Assembly (NCBI RefSeq): GCF_015207375.1
Contig: NZ_JADEWY010000046.1
Coordinates: 1 to 43,148, forward strand
From: Coleofasciculus sp. LEGE 07092
Lineage (GTDB): Bacteria > Cyanobacteriota > Cyanobacteriia > Cyanobacteriales > Coleofasciculaceae
Length of the DNA: 43,148 nucleotides
Direction of reading: 5' to 3'
In this document: positions 33,482 to 41,925 of the stretch, piece by piece
Layout: each line of letters opens with the position of its first letter
Position numbering within the stretch: the first letter of the stretch is position 1
Program-made: the position numbers and the translations under genes
The notes under the pieces: generated by a model
What the model saw: only the letters and a program-made list of their open reading frames with translations
The model's database searches: none
Told to the model about the DNA's origin: nothing

Positions 33482-33811
33482 ATGGGAAGTAAATCTAAAG
33501 AAACAAAGGCAAAAATTGCTACTACTGCGATTATTTGGGGCTTCGGCACGGGAATGCTAGCGATTTGCATTCCGTTGGTAGCCATAACGAAAAGTGGTGT
33601 AATTTTGCCATTAGCAGTGATTTTAGGAGCCAGTGGGGGTACGGCTGTTGTTTGGCGTTCTGCGAGTCAGCAGTCTAGAGATGCTTTGGAGTTGACGAGT
33701 AACGTTAAGCAGTTAAATGAACGGGTGGGGACGTTAGAAACTATTTGTAGTAGTGATGAGTTGGATATTCAGAAGCGGCTGAAGCAACTGGAATCGAGAG
33801 ATAAGATTTAG
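33482..33811 (+). CDS. Small membrane protein, function unknown
   Basis: A 109-residue protein with a Lys-rich start (MGSKSKETKAKIAT), two closely spaced membrane helices (IIWGFGTGMLAICIPLVAI and ILPLAVILGASGGTAVVW), and a C-terminal coiled-coil-like segment (NVKQLNERVGTLETI...KRLKQLESRDKI). Family not recognised; similar two-helix proteins occur beside kinase-WD40 genes in cyanobacteria, though I cannot confirm a link. It follows the kinase by 91 bp on the same strand. The 177 bp after it contain nothing recognisable. Confidence 0.55.
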   Translation: MGSKSKETKAKIATTAIIWGFGTGMLAICIPLVAITKSGVILPLAVILGASGGTAVVWRSASQQSRDALELTSNVKQLNERVGTLETICSSDELDIQKRLKQLESRDKI

Positions 33812-33988
33812 AGAGCAATTACTCTAAAAATGACAATGAACTAACCCCATTCTATTCAGATACCCTAAGTAGTCTAATCAGTTAGATAGAGTCTGATGTT
33901 TCAACTATCATGGGACGGAAAATTGGAGCAGTATGCAACAACTCCCTAAAATTTGGCACTCCTGTATCTGTCGCTAGTTGTCGCAAGT

Positions 33989-34900
33989 TTACCGAAGTTC
34001 GCTCCACAGTGGGTTGAGGCGGTAGTAAAGTCGATTTGTCTTTCCTTCAGGTAGCAACAAACCCTTCTGCACAAGCGATCGCAGTTCACGCTGTAGCGTC
34101 CGCCGCGAAAGGTCTGGGCAACTCTTCTCAAAGTCCTGAATGGTCAACCCTCCCTGCTTGATCGCAAAGGTGAGGGCAAGGCGTTGGCGCTCTGAAAGTT
34201 GGTGCTTTTGGCTAAGGGAATCGCTCTTAATGCACGACTCAGTGGAATCTTGCGCCTTATCGTGCAGTAATTCGTCCCCTACATAAGGTTGCAGGTAGGC
34301 TACCAACAAATTTTGAATCTCTTGATAAAGTAACGTTCGATGTGTGCGATCGCTGCGTAATGCCGCTAGGAGTAAGCTGTTGTAGCACTGATTGAATACC
34401 TCGGCAAGCAGTTCACTCTTGGACACACTCAAGGCAGGGTTACGCAACCGCAACACGTTGGCTAATTTTTGGTTGAGTCCTTGGGTAAAACTCTCACCAA
34501 AGTAGACAAACATTTCCGGCGCAACGAAGTACTGGATATAGACAACTCGTGGTCCCGGCTGCTCAAAATAGACAGCAAACGTCTCCACAACCTGCTGAAT
34601 CATTCCCTTGAGTGGCTGTTGGAGTATTTGGGGAAGTAACTTGGCGTGAATAGCATTCACCTGCTGCATATGGCGTTCTTCCAGGGCATGGAAAATCGCT
34701 AGCTTATCTGGGAAGAACTGATAGAGTGAGCCAATTGCCGTTTCCGCACGGGTAGCGATCGCGTTGATGGTTGCCGCTTCGTAACCCACTTCGTCAAACA
34801 CCTCCGCCGCCGCCGCCAAAATTCGCTCAACCCGCTCTCGGCTGCGCTGCTGCTGAGGATTTCGGCGCATTGATGTCATTTTTGCTGCTTTTGCGTTCAT
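33989..34900 (-). CDS. TetR regulator with additional C-terminal winged helix
   Basis: From the ATG at 34900 the protein has 303 residues; a GTG at 34936 and an ATG at 34879 are alternatives. Residues about 10-65 form a TetR DNA-binding domain (RSRERVERILAAAAEVFDEVGYEAATINAIATRAETAIGSLYQFFPDK), followed by the usual helical ligand domain to about 200. Uncommonly, a linker then leads to a second DNA-binding module (LSERQRLALTFAIKQGGLTIQDFEKSCPDLSRRTLQRELRSLVQKGLLL...YYRL), a winged helix like those in DeoR/Fic-type regulators. It is divergent from a Rieske gene, its probable target. Confidence 0.8.
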   Translation of the reverse strand: MNAKAAKMTSMRRNPQQQRSRERVERILAAAAEVFDEVGYEAATINAIATRAETAIGSLYQFFPDKLAIFHALEERHMQQVNAIHAKLLPQILQQPLKGMIQQVVETFAVYFEQPGPRVVYIQYFVAPEMFVYFGESFTQGLNQKLANVLRLRNPALSVSKSELLAEVFNQCYNSLLLAALRSDRTHRTLLYQEIQNLLVAYLQPYVGDELLHDKAQDSTESCIKSDSLSQKHQLSERQRLALTFAIKQGGLTIQDFEKSCPDLSRRTLQRELRSLVQKGLLLPEGKTNRLYYRLNPLWSELR

Positions 34901-34942
34901 AGAGAAAGCCCAACTCGTCTGTGTCTTGACAAACACGAACGA

Positions 34943-34971
34943 TTCGTCATATTTTTTGAAATAAAGACGAA
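34943..34971. promoter_or_regulatory. Possible TetR operator
   Basis: TTCGTC (34943-34948) and GACGAA (34966-34971) are inverted 6-bp arms 17 bp apart, in the intergenic region just upstream of the regulator. The location fits an autoregulatory operator, but the arms are short and the site is a guess. Confidence 0.3.
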
Positions 34972-35135
34972 CAATTTTTCACATCTAATTCATTTTACGA
35001 AAAGCATTCGAGCCGACCGAGTTGCTGTAGGAGGGGCTGCTCATGCTGATTCAGGATGGGCAACGACGCTTAGTGAGAAAACTTGCGTCACATCTGGTGA
35101 CATAAAAAACACAATTAATCAGGAGTCAAACACCG

Positions 35136-35414
35136 ATGTCTATGCTAGCTGGTGCGCCTTGGCTATTGGCACACAAATCCATGTTAGAAATTAACAAGCC
35201 ATTGAAAGTATCCCTTTATGGTACAGATTACGTGCTGTGGCAAGACCGAACGGGTAAAGTGAATGGCTTACCCAATGCCTGTCCCCACATGGGAGCGATG
35301 TTATCGTTTGGATGGTGTCAACGGAACCGAATTTTTCTAAATGAAGTAATTAGAGCAAAAATTATCCGTACTCCTAGCCTGGAATATCAATTCAAACGGG
35401 TTCAATCTGTGTGA
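35136..35414 (+). pseudogene. Rieske [2Fe-2S] protein, truncated
   Basis: AGGAGTC precedes an ATG giving MSMLAGAPWLLAHKSMLEIN, then VLWQDRTGKVNGLPNACPHMGAMLSFGWCQ. The first cluster motif CPH is present near residues 49-51. A Rieske domain needs a second C-x2-H about 15-20 residues on, and it is missing. After GWCQ (about position 35322) the sequence becomes AT-rich and unrelated, ending at 35414. The true gene, about 110 residues or longer, has lost its second half. It faces the TetR-type regulator, whose target it probably was. Confidence 0.75.
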
Positions 35415-35479
35415 TAACTCCCAAATCAAAAGTGTGATCGCATTTTTTACCATCTTTGACATGAATTCAGTAAGATTGC

Positions 35480-36283
35480 CTAGTAATTTTTTATAAAAAG
35501 CTCCTTACCTTTAGCTGCATACTTCTTTTTATAATTATTCATACCATACTGTAACTCCCATTCCACTATTTTAGCAAAGCTAAATAGTTGCCTGATTTCA
35601 GGTGAATCATCATAGGTTATTAACCATTTATGATTGCATTTTCGCATAGTACTAGCAAATCTCTCATGATCAAATGAAGTGTGCAAAGCACCTCTAACAC
35701 CATACAGTTTTGATTTTGTGGCTTGATAATACGGTGGGTCTAGGAATATAAAAACATCCTTTCCTTCTTTAATAATTAATTCTTCATAATCTCCATGGGT
35801 AATCTTAACTAACGATAAACATGGAGCTATATTGCTTAATCGTTCTAAGGAAGATTCCGTAAATCTTTCTTCAAAAGCTTTCTGTGAATATCCCCCTGAA
35901 TCTACTGTTCCTGAAAAAGTAATTCGATTCAGAATGAAGAATCGAATAGCCAATTCAAAGTCTGAACAAGCATTAGTTTTATTTGTAAGTACTTTATATA
36001 AGTCTCTCCCCTCTGAATAAGTGTCACGAAATTTTTTTATTTCTTGTACCAGTTCTTGATTTCTTTCTTTTGCTGCCTTCCAGAAGCAGTATAAATCATA
36101 GTTTAAATCATTTATCCAGTAGGTTGTTGGAAATAAAATTCTGCTATATTGAAATCCTAAAAATACTGAGCCACCTCCGACAAAAGGTTCTCTAAACTCT
36201 TGAATATCAAAGGGAATCTGAGGCAGAATCTGAGTCAGTGCCTTTGATTTGCCTCCAGGATATCTGAGGGGACTTTTGTTCAT
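35480..36283 (-). CDS. D12-class DNA adenine N6-methyltransferase (Dam-like)
   Basis: A 267-residue methyltransferase. The N-terminus SPLRYPGGKSKAL and REPFVGGGSVFLGF (AdoMet site, about 31-43) and the catalytic DPPY at 182-185 are typical of the Dam/DpnIIM/MboIA group. Length is normal. The AT-rich base use differs from the flanking chromosome. It starts 18 bp after a small protein gene on the same strand; such a pair usually forms a type II restriction-modification unit. The recognition sequence is not predictable; GATC is plausible for the class. Confidence 0.9.
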   Translation of the reverse strand: MNKSPLRYPGGKSKALTQILPQIPFDIQEFREPFVGGGSVFLGFQYSRILFPTTYWINDLNYDLYCFWKAAKERNQELVQEIKKFRDTYSEGRDLYKVLTNKTNACSDFELAIRFFILNRITFSGTVDSGGYSQKAFEERFTESSLERLSNIAPCLSLVKITHGDYEELIIKEGKDVFIFLDPPYYQATKSKLYGVRGALHTSFDHERFASTMRKCNHKWLITYDDSPEIRQLFSFAKIVEWELQYGMNNYKKKYAAKGKELFIKNY

Positions 36284-36301
36284 GTTAATTTGTACCAGTT
36301 A

Positions 36302-36769
36302 TCAATTTAGTTGATAGCTAGCTATTTCTTTAATTTTTTCTTTTACATAATCAGCATTAAATTTTTGTTTAGTGAGTTTAGGCGCATCTCCTTTCGCTTT
36401 TTCGGCTTCTTCATACCAAGCTAAAATAATATAGACATTAAGTAAACTCATCCAAGAAAAGGTTATAAAATTTATTCGATCATTGTCGCCAGCCAAACCC
36501 TCATCTTTAATAACCGGAATCACGGCAACTTTCTTAGTATTAAGATAATAGGTATTGTAGATTCTGGCAAAAGGATAAGAGCGGGTTCTTTTAGGAGAAA
36601 CCCATTTTGAGAATGCTAAGGTATTCTCTGGGCTGTCTAACTCGACAATTCCACAGGTGCTTGCGGTATTAATATCAAATGAATTGAGACTATAAATTTT
36701 CAATTTAGAACGTAAAAGGGGACTGTAGCGGATATCTCTGATAAATCCTTGAAACAAGAACGATGTCAT
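36302..36769 (-). CDS. Putative restriction endonuclease, possibly N-terminal fragment
   Basis: From the ATG at 36769 (the TTG at 36781 is less likely) the protein has 155 residues. It contains LKIYSLNSFDINTASTCGIVEL, then FSKWVSPKRTRSYPFARIYNTYY, then KVAVIPVIKDEGLAGDNDRINFITFSWMSLLNVYIILAWYEEAEKA. I have seen this combination at the start of cyanobacterial proteins annotated as type II endonucleases next to D12 methylases; those I recall are longer, so this could be a truncated nuclease. No membrane segment. AT-rich like its partner. The assignment rests on neighbourhood and memory only. Confidence 0.5.
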   Translation of the reverse strand: MTSFLFQGFIRDIRYSPLLRSKLKIYSLNSFDINTASTCGIVELDSPENTLAFSKWVSPKRTRSYPFARIYNTYYLNTKKVAVIPVIKDEGLAGDNDRINFITFSWMSLLNVYIILAWYEEAEKAKGDAPKLTKQKFNADYVKEKIKEIASYQLN

Positions 36770-36788
36770 TATTGAACCCAACTAACTC

Positions 36789-38504
36789 TCAAAACCCCAA
36801 ATCTGCCTTCGCCGCCTCAGCAGCAGCAAACACCTCATCATCCGACACCTCATCCCAAGCCGTATCCCCAATCTCCTCATAAAATTGCTGATCATAAGGA
36901 CGAGTCCGTACCACCACCGGCATCGGTACAGCGTGCCCTAAAATCAACGCTTGCTGCTTAGAATCCAACTTCGCCAAAACCGATCGCAAACTTTGCCCCC
37001 CAGATACCCCGGTAAAAATGGCATCAATATCCTTATCATCATTCAGCAAGCAGGTAATCCGCGTACCAACTTGGGACATCACCTCGTTATCAATCCCCGA
37101 AGGACGCTGATCCACAATCAGCAACGTGACAAAATACTTCCGCATCTCGCGGGCGATAATCCCGAAGATAGTCTGGCGTACTGTAGCCGGATCAAGAAAG
37201 CGATGCGCTTCTTCAATCGTAATCACCAATGGGTGGGGGCGATCGCTCGGATTTTTACTCTGCAAAAACTTCTCTGCCTTATGTACATAGCTGCCGTGTA
37301 TGCGGCGAGTCATCACATTCGTTGCCAGCATATAAGACAGCATATTAGATTGCGAACCAAATTCCACCACGACATGCTTACCCGCATCCAAAGATTGCAA
37401 GATTTGGTCGATATAATTGTGAGGGCAAGCACTCCGCATATACTTCAAATCATCCAGACGCAGCAGTTTCCGTTGCAATGCCATAATCGAAGACTTATTT
37501 CCCCGCTTCTCATCGCAAAACATCTGGATTTCTTCATTCGTCATGTTCAGCAGTTGCGTAATCCAGGATTTGCCGAACTCGTTGCGGAGAATAATCGCAT
37601 TCTCCAGACTCGCCTCAGAAAGATTTAACTCCCCCCGCACTAGCATGATATCTTCAACTTCAATCTGGTCATAACTCAGATAAAGTTCCTGGGCGTCTCT
37701 AATTCCTCGGCGTCGAGTGGATTCAGGGTCAAGGGTGTATACTTGCACCTGGCTAGGAAATAACTGCCGCAACCCTTTTACCGTGCTGAATTGCTTACCC
37801 TCCGATACCGCTTCCCACCCGTATTCCGAGTGCATATCGAAAATGAGATTAACCGCCGCTTGCTTACGGATAATCCCCGATAGCAGCAACCGCGTGAGAA
37901 ACGATTTACCCGTACCCGACTTACCAAACACGCCGTTACTGCGTTCCACAAACCGATCCAGGTCTAAGCATATCGGCACATCCATGTCAAGGGGTTGACC
38001 GACAGCAAAATTACGGCGCAGGGGATCATCTTCCCAACCAAAGACTGCCCGAAAATCCCGTTGGCTGGCATCGTAAACTTGGGAGAAATGGCTAGGGATA
38101 GTCTTGACGGGGAGTAACTCCATTTCTTCGCTACTTTGGGGTTGGAAGGATGCTAACCCGTTGTTTCCGTTGGAGTTATCTCCCGTTTCCCGTTTCCCTT
38201 CGGTTGGCGTAAACATCAGCATTGGGGTGAGATTCACTGTCCCGAAGGTGCCACTTCCCGCCAGAACGTCTCGCAAAAAGTCATCGTTAGGATGGGGAGG
38301 ATTGGCGAGAATCCGTTGACTGGAGGTTCCCAGCGAGACATCGGTAAGCATACAGAAAAAACGCGATCGCATTCCCTGCACCACCAAAAACTTGCCCACC
38401 CGCATATCTTCTACTGAGACATCAGGATGCAATCGCACTTCCAATCCACAGGAGAGGGAACCTTGAATGACTGAACCTAAGGGCTTATCCAAATCCATGA
38501 CCAT
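36789..38504 (-). CDS. HerA/DUF87-type hexameric ATPase
   Basis: A 571-residue protein of the HerA-FtsK class. An N-terminal beta-barrel-like HAS region precedes Walker A GKSGTGKS at 194-201. The acidic NLIFDMHSEYGW, Walker B LVITIEEAHRFLD and the arginine-rich VDQRPSGIDNEVMSQ segment complete the motor. HerA proteins translocate DNA, with NurA and Mre11-Rad50 in archaea, and also appear in defence systems. Here an SbcC/Rad50-like gene is divergent 277 bp away, and no NurA is seen. GC content matches the main chromosome, unlike the methylase pair that follows it by 19 bp on the same strand. Confidence 0.9.
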   Translation of the reverse strand: MVMDLDKPLGSVIQGSLSCGLEVRLHPDVSVEDMRVGKFLVVQGMRSRFFCMLTDVSLGTSSQRILANPPHPNDDFLRDVLAGSGTFGTVNLTPMLMFTPTEGKRETGDNSNGNNGLASFQPQSSEEMELLPVKTIPSHFSQVYDASQRDFRAVFGWEDDPLRRNFAVGQPLDMDVPICLDLDRFVERSNGVFGKSGTGKSFLTRLLLSGIIRKQAAVNLIFDMHSEYGWEAVSEGKQFSTVKGLRQLFPSQVQVYTLDPESTRRRGIRDAQELYLSYDQIEVEDIMLVRGELNLSEASLENAIILRNEFGKSWITQLLNMTNEEIQMFCDEKRGNKSSIMALQRKLLRLDDLKYMRSACPHNYIDQILQSLDAGKHVVVEFGSQSNMLSYMLATNVMTRRIHGSYVHKAEKFLQSKNPSDRPHPLVITIEEAHRFLDPATVRQTIFGIIAREMRKYFVTLLIVDQRPSGIDNEVMSQVGTRITCLLNDDKDIDAIFTGVSGGQSLRSVLAKLDSKQQALILGHAVPMPVVVRTRPYDQQFYEEIGDTAWDEVSDDEVFAAAEAAKADLGF

Positions 38505-38781
38505 AAATGGTTAACTCCGCCAAGCCTATCTTATACAGAGTTGCATTCAGACAGGCAAAGTTCTCTGCCCCTCTTCCCTGCTCCCCACAGGAGTTAATCA
38601 TCAAGAAGTTCCGAAAACGAACCCAACAAATCTCTTATTACCCTTCTTTTTTCCTAATTTTATTAAAAATTGTAAACTCAAAGGATGGAGTTCTGGAATC
38701 CTCATGCTTACAGGGATAAACTATGCAACAGTGCAGATGTACTGAATTAATCTTTGTAAAAGATAGGGCATTTTAGCCTGC

Positions 38782-41700
38782 ATGATTCCACTGAAACTAA
38801 CCCTTAAAAACTTTCTCAGTTACCGTGAAGCCACCCTCGACTTTCGCGGGTTGCACACGGCTTGTATTTGCGGACCGAATGGTGCAGGGAAATCTTCTCT
38901 CCTCGAAGCCATCACCTGGGTAATTTGGGGGCAGAGCCGCGCCGCCTCCGAAGAAGATGCCATCCATGCAGGTGCAAAAGATGTCCGGGTAGATTTCATC
39001 TTTAAAAACAACCAGCAAACCTATCGACTGATTCGGACTCGTCAGCGGGGACAAAGTAGCTCCCTAGAATTTCAAATTGAAACCCCAGAAGGATTTCGCT
39101 CCTTAACAGAGAAAGGGGTACGGGCGACGCAGCAGCTAATTTTGCATCATTTAAAGCTGGATTATGATACCTTTATTAACTCCGCTTACTTGCGTCAAGG
39201 TCGAGCCGATGAGTTTATGCTCAAGCGCCCCTCTGAGCGTAAACAAATTCTGGCAGATTTACTGAAACTGAGTCAATATGAAGAGTTAGCAGAACAGGCA
39301 AAGGATTTATCCCGGCAGTTTAAAGGTCAAGCCGAACAGCTCAATCACGACTTGCAGGCAACTAAAGGGCAGCTAGAGCAACGAGATGCGATCGCTCAAC
39401 AACAAGCCACCCTAGAAACCACATTACAACACCTGCAACAAACCCAAGATAGCGATCGCCAACAACTCCAACACCTGCAAACCCTTCAGCACCAGCGCCA
39501 TACCTGGGAACAACAGCTTACCTTTGTTCGGCAACAATATCAAAATCTCGGCAACGATTGCGATCGCCTTCAACAAGATATCATCGCCACCGAAGCCCAA
39601 CAGCAACAATTAGCCACTTTAATCAATCAAGACGAACAAATCGCGGCTGGCTATTCCCAATACCTGCACCTGCAACAGCAAGACGAACTCTTCACCGCCA
39701 AATTCCAAGCCTATCAGGAAGCCCAACAGCAAAAACAGCACCTGCAACAGCAACTCAGCCAACAAATCAACGAACTGAACCTACAAATCCGTCAAACCCA
39801 GGCACAACTAGACGCCCTATTCCCCCAAGAGCAAGAGATTCAGGAGATGCTATCCCGTTCTGGGGAAATTGCCGCTGCCCTTGAACAACTCAACCGTGCT
39901 CGCGGACGCCTCAGCCAATTGGATAGCCTACAACTGGAAGTTTCTCCCCTGCTGCAACGCCGCACCTCCCTGCAAACCCAACTCGATCGCGCCCAAGCCA
40001 GACTCACGGCTCGCTTAGACGAACTCCGCTCCTCTGAAAGTCAGCTCAATACTCAGATATCAACAACCCCTCAACTGCGACAGACGGTATTGCAAGTCGG
40101 TACAGAAATTAGCCAGCTCGAAAAGAAGCGAGTTTACCAGCAGCGCGTCCAAGAAAAAGGACTCGAACGCCGCAGCTTTCAGGAACGCTTGCAAGAAAAC
40201 CAGCGCCGCTATGAAAAGCAGTTGGCAGAACTGACGCAAAAAATCCAAATGCTGCAAGCCCAGGATGCCATATGTCCTCTGTGCGATCGCCCTCTAGATG
40301 AAGCCCATGGGCAGCACGTTATCCAGAAAACGACGACCGAACAACAGGAAATCCAAGAACAATTCTGGGTGGTGCGAGAGCAGCTAGCCGTTTGCGAGCG
40401 AGAACTTCAGGTTCTCAGACAGGAATATTCCCAACTTGCTCAGGAATTGGCTCCCTATGAAACGTTACTAGAACAACGGGGACAACTGGAAGCTCGACTA
40501 GAAGCTACCGACGAAGTTTACGATCGCCTCTACGATATCTCCGAGGAAAAGAAACACCTAGAGCGATCGCTCAGTGACGGTGCCTATGCCCTAGAGTTAC
40601 AAGCAGAACTGCGGCAAATTGATTCCCAACTGCAACAGCTCAACTACAACGAACAAACCCACGCCCTAGCCCGGAATGAGGTAGATCGTTGGCGTTGGGC
40701 AGAAATTAAGAGTGCAAAACTAGAAGAAGCCCAGCGGCGTCAAGGAAAAATTGATGCTCAAAAACCACAACTTCAAGCACAGATTGATAGTCTGCACCAA
40801 TCGCTGCACGAGTTGCAAACTACATCCCCCCTAAAGCAGAAGCTAGACGCCCTCGATCAACAGATGGCTCAAATCGGGTATAACTTGGAGTCTCACAACA
40901 ATCTGCGGGCATCCCTGCGTCAAGCGCAATCCTGGCAGTTGCGCTATCAGGAGTTAACCTCTGCCCAGCAGCAGTATCCCCAAGTTTGCCAGCGCGTGGC
41001 GACTCTCACTCAAACCCTGCAAGGGCGACGAGCTGACTTGGATGCATTGAATACACAAGTTGATACTATTGTCAAGCAATTGGAAAATTATCCAGATGCG
41101 ACCCGCAACATGCAAATGTTAGAGCAGCAGATGCAGGAGCGGCGCAGGCAACTCGACGAACAACTCTCGAACCAGGGACGCTTGCAACAGCGCCTGACTC
41201 AACTGGAATCCTTGCAACGACAGTACGAGGAACAGCAGCAGCAGTTGCAAAACATCCAACGGCAGTATCGGGTTCACCAGGAATTAGCCCAGGCGTTTGG
41301 AAAAAATGGCATTCAGGCATTGATGATTGAGAATATCTTACCGCAGTTAGAAGCAGAAACCAATCAAATTTTGTCCCGACTGACAGGAAATCAGTTGCAC
41401 GTCCAAATTGTGACGCAAAAGGCGGGGCGGCGGGCATCGAAGAAAAAAACTAAACTAATAGATACCCTGGATATTTTAATTGCAGATGCTAGCGGCACTC
41501 GCTCCTATGAAACCTATTCTGGTGGCGAGGCGTTTCGGATAAATTTTTCGATTCGTCTGGCATTAGCGCGACTGTTGGCTCAACGGGCGGGGACTTCGTT
41601 GCAAATGCTAATTGTAGATGAGGGGTTTGGGACGCAGGATTCGGAAGGATGCGAGCGCTTGATTGCGGCGATTAATGCGATCGCATCAGATTTTTCCTGT

Positions 41701-41802
41701 ATCCTGACAGTGACGCATATGCCCCAGTTTAAGGAAGCGTTTCAGACGCGGATTGAGGTGCGTAAAACTGAGCGGGGTTCGCAGTTGAGTTTAGGGATGT
41801 GA
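38782..41802 (+). CDS. sbcC: SbcC/Rad50-type exonuclease ATPase subunit
   Basis: A 1006-residue SMC-like ATPase that, with SbcD/Mre11, processes DNA ends and hairpins. Walker A GPNGAGKSS at 31-39, a long Gln-rich coiled coil from about 170 to 880, and a zinc hook CPLCDRPLD near the middle. The C-terminal signature TYSGGEAFRINFSIRLALARLL, Walker B MLIVDEGFGTQD and the switch TVTHMPQF are all intact. ATG at 38782. The sbcD gene is not adjacent. The coiled coil is exceptionally rich in QQ/LQQ, giving repetitive CAACAG-type DNA. Divergent from the HerA-like gene. Confidence 0.95.
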   Translation: MIPLKLTLKNFLSYREATLDFRGLHTACICGPNGAGKSSLLEAITWVIWGQSRAASEEDAIHAGAKDVRVDFIFKNNQQTYRLIRTRQRGQSSSLEFQIETPEGFRSLTEKGVRATQQLILHHLKLDYDTFINSAYLRQGRADEFMLKRPSERKQILADLLKLSQYEELAEQAKDLSRQFKGQAEQLNHDLQATKGQLEQRDAIAQQQATLETTLQHLQQTQDSDRQQLQHLQTLQHQRHTWEQQLTFVRQQYQNLGNDCDRLQQDIIATEAQQQQLATLINQDEQIAAGYSQYLHLQQQDELFTAKFQAYQEAQQQKQHLQQQLSQQINELNLQIRQTQAQLDALFPQEQEIQEMLSRSGEIAAALEQLNRARGRLSQLDSLQLEVSPLLQRRTSLQTQLDRAQARLTARLDELRSSESQLNTQISTTPQLRQTVLQVGTEISQLEKKRVYQQRVQEKGLERRSFQERLQENQRRYEKQLAELTQKIQMLQAQDAICPLCDRPLDEAHGQHVIQKTTTEQQEIQEQFWVVREQLAVCERELQVLRQEYSQLAQELAPYETLLEQRGQLEARLEATDEVYDRLYDISEEKKHLERSLSDGAYALELQAELRQIDSQLQQLNYNEQTHALARNEVDRWRWAEIKSAKLEEAQRRQGKIDAQKPQLQAQIDSLHQSLHELQTTSPLKQKLDALDQQMAQIGYNLESHNNLRASLRQAQSWQLRYQELTSAQQQYPQVCQRVATLTQTLQGRRADLDALNTQVDTIVKQLENYPDATRNMQMLEQQMQERRRQLDEQLSNQGRLQQRLTQLESLQRQYEEQQQQLQNIQRQYRVHQELAQAFGKNGIQALMIENILPQLEAETNQILSRLTGNQLHVQIVTQKAGRRASKKKTKLIDTLDILIADASGTRSYETYSGGEAFRINFSIRLALARLLAQRAGTSLQMLIVDEGFGTQDSEGCERLIAAINAIASDFSCILTVTHMPQFKEAFQTRIEVRKTERGSQLSLGM

Positions 41803-41925
41803 GGCTTCTCTAGTTTGCCGGATATCCCATTGGATTGCATCAACAAAATTGATGATTCAACTTTAGTAAAAAAGAGGTGTGACGAAGGAGAAGCGGAACG
41901 ATGCCTAACTTCTCCCAATTTACAA

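Noticed and set aside
36951-37628. 225-codon open frame antisense to the HerA-like gene
   Set aside because: It lies entirely inside a well-supported ATPase gene on the other strand and its His/Arg/Gln-rich product is typical of an antisense shadow.
39361-41300. CAACAG/CTGCAA-rich repeats as a possible CRISPR or satellite
   Set aside because: Irregular spacing and continuous reading frame; this is the Gln-rich coiled coil of the SbcC-like protein.
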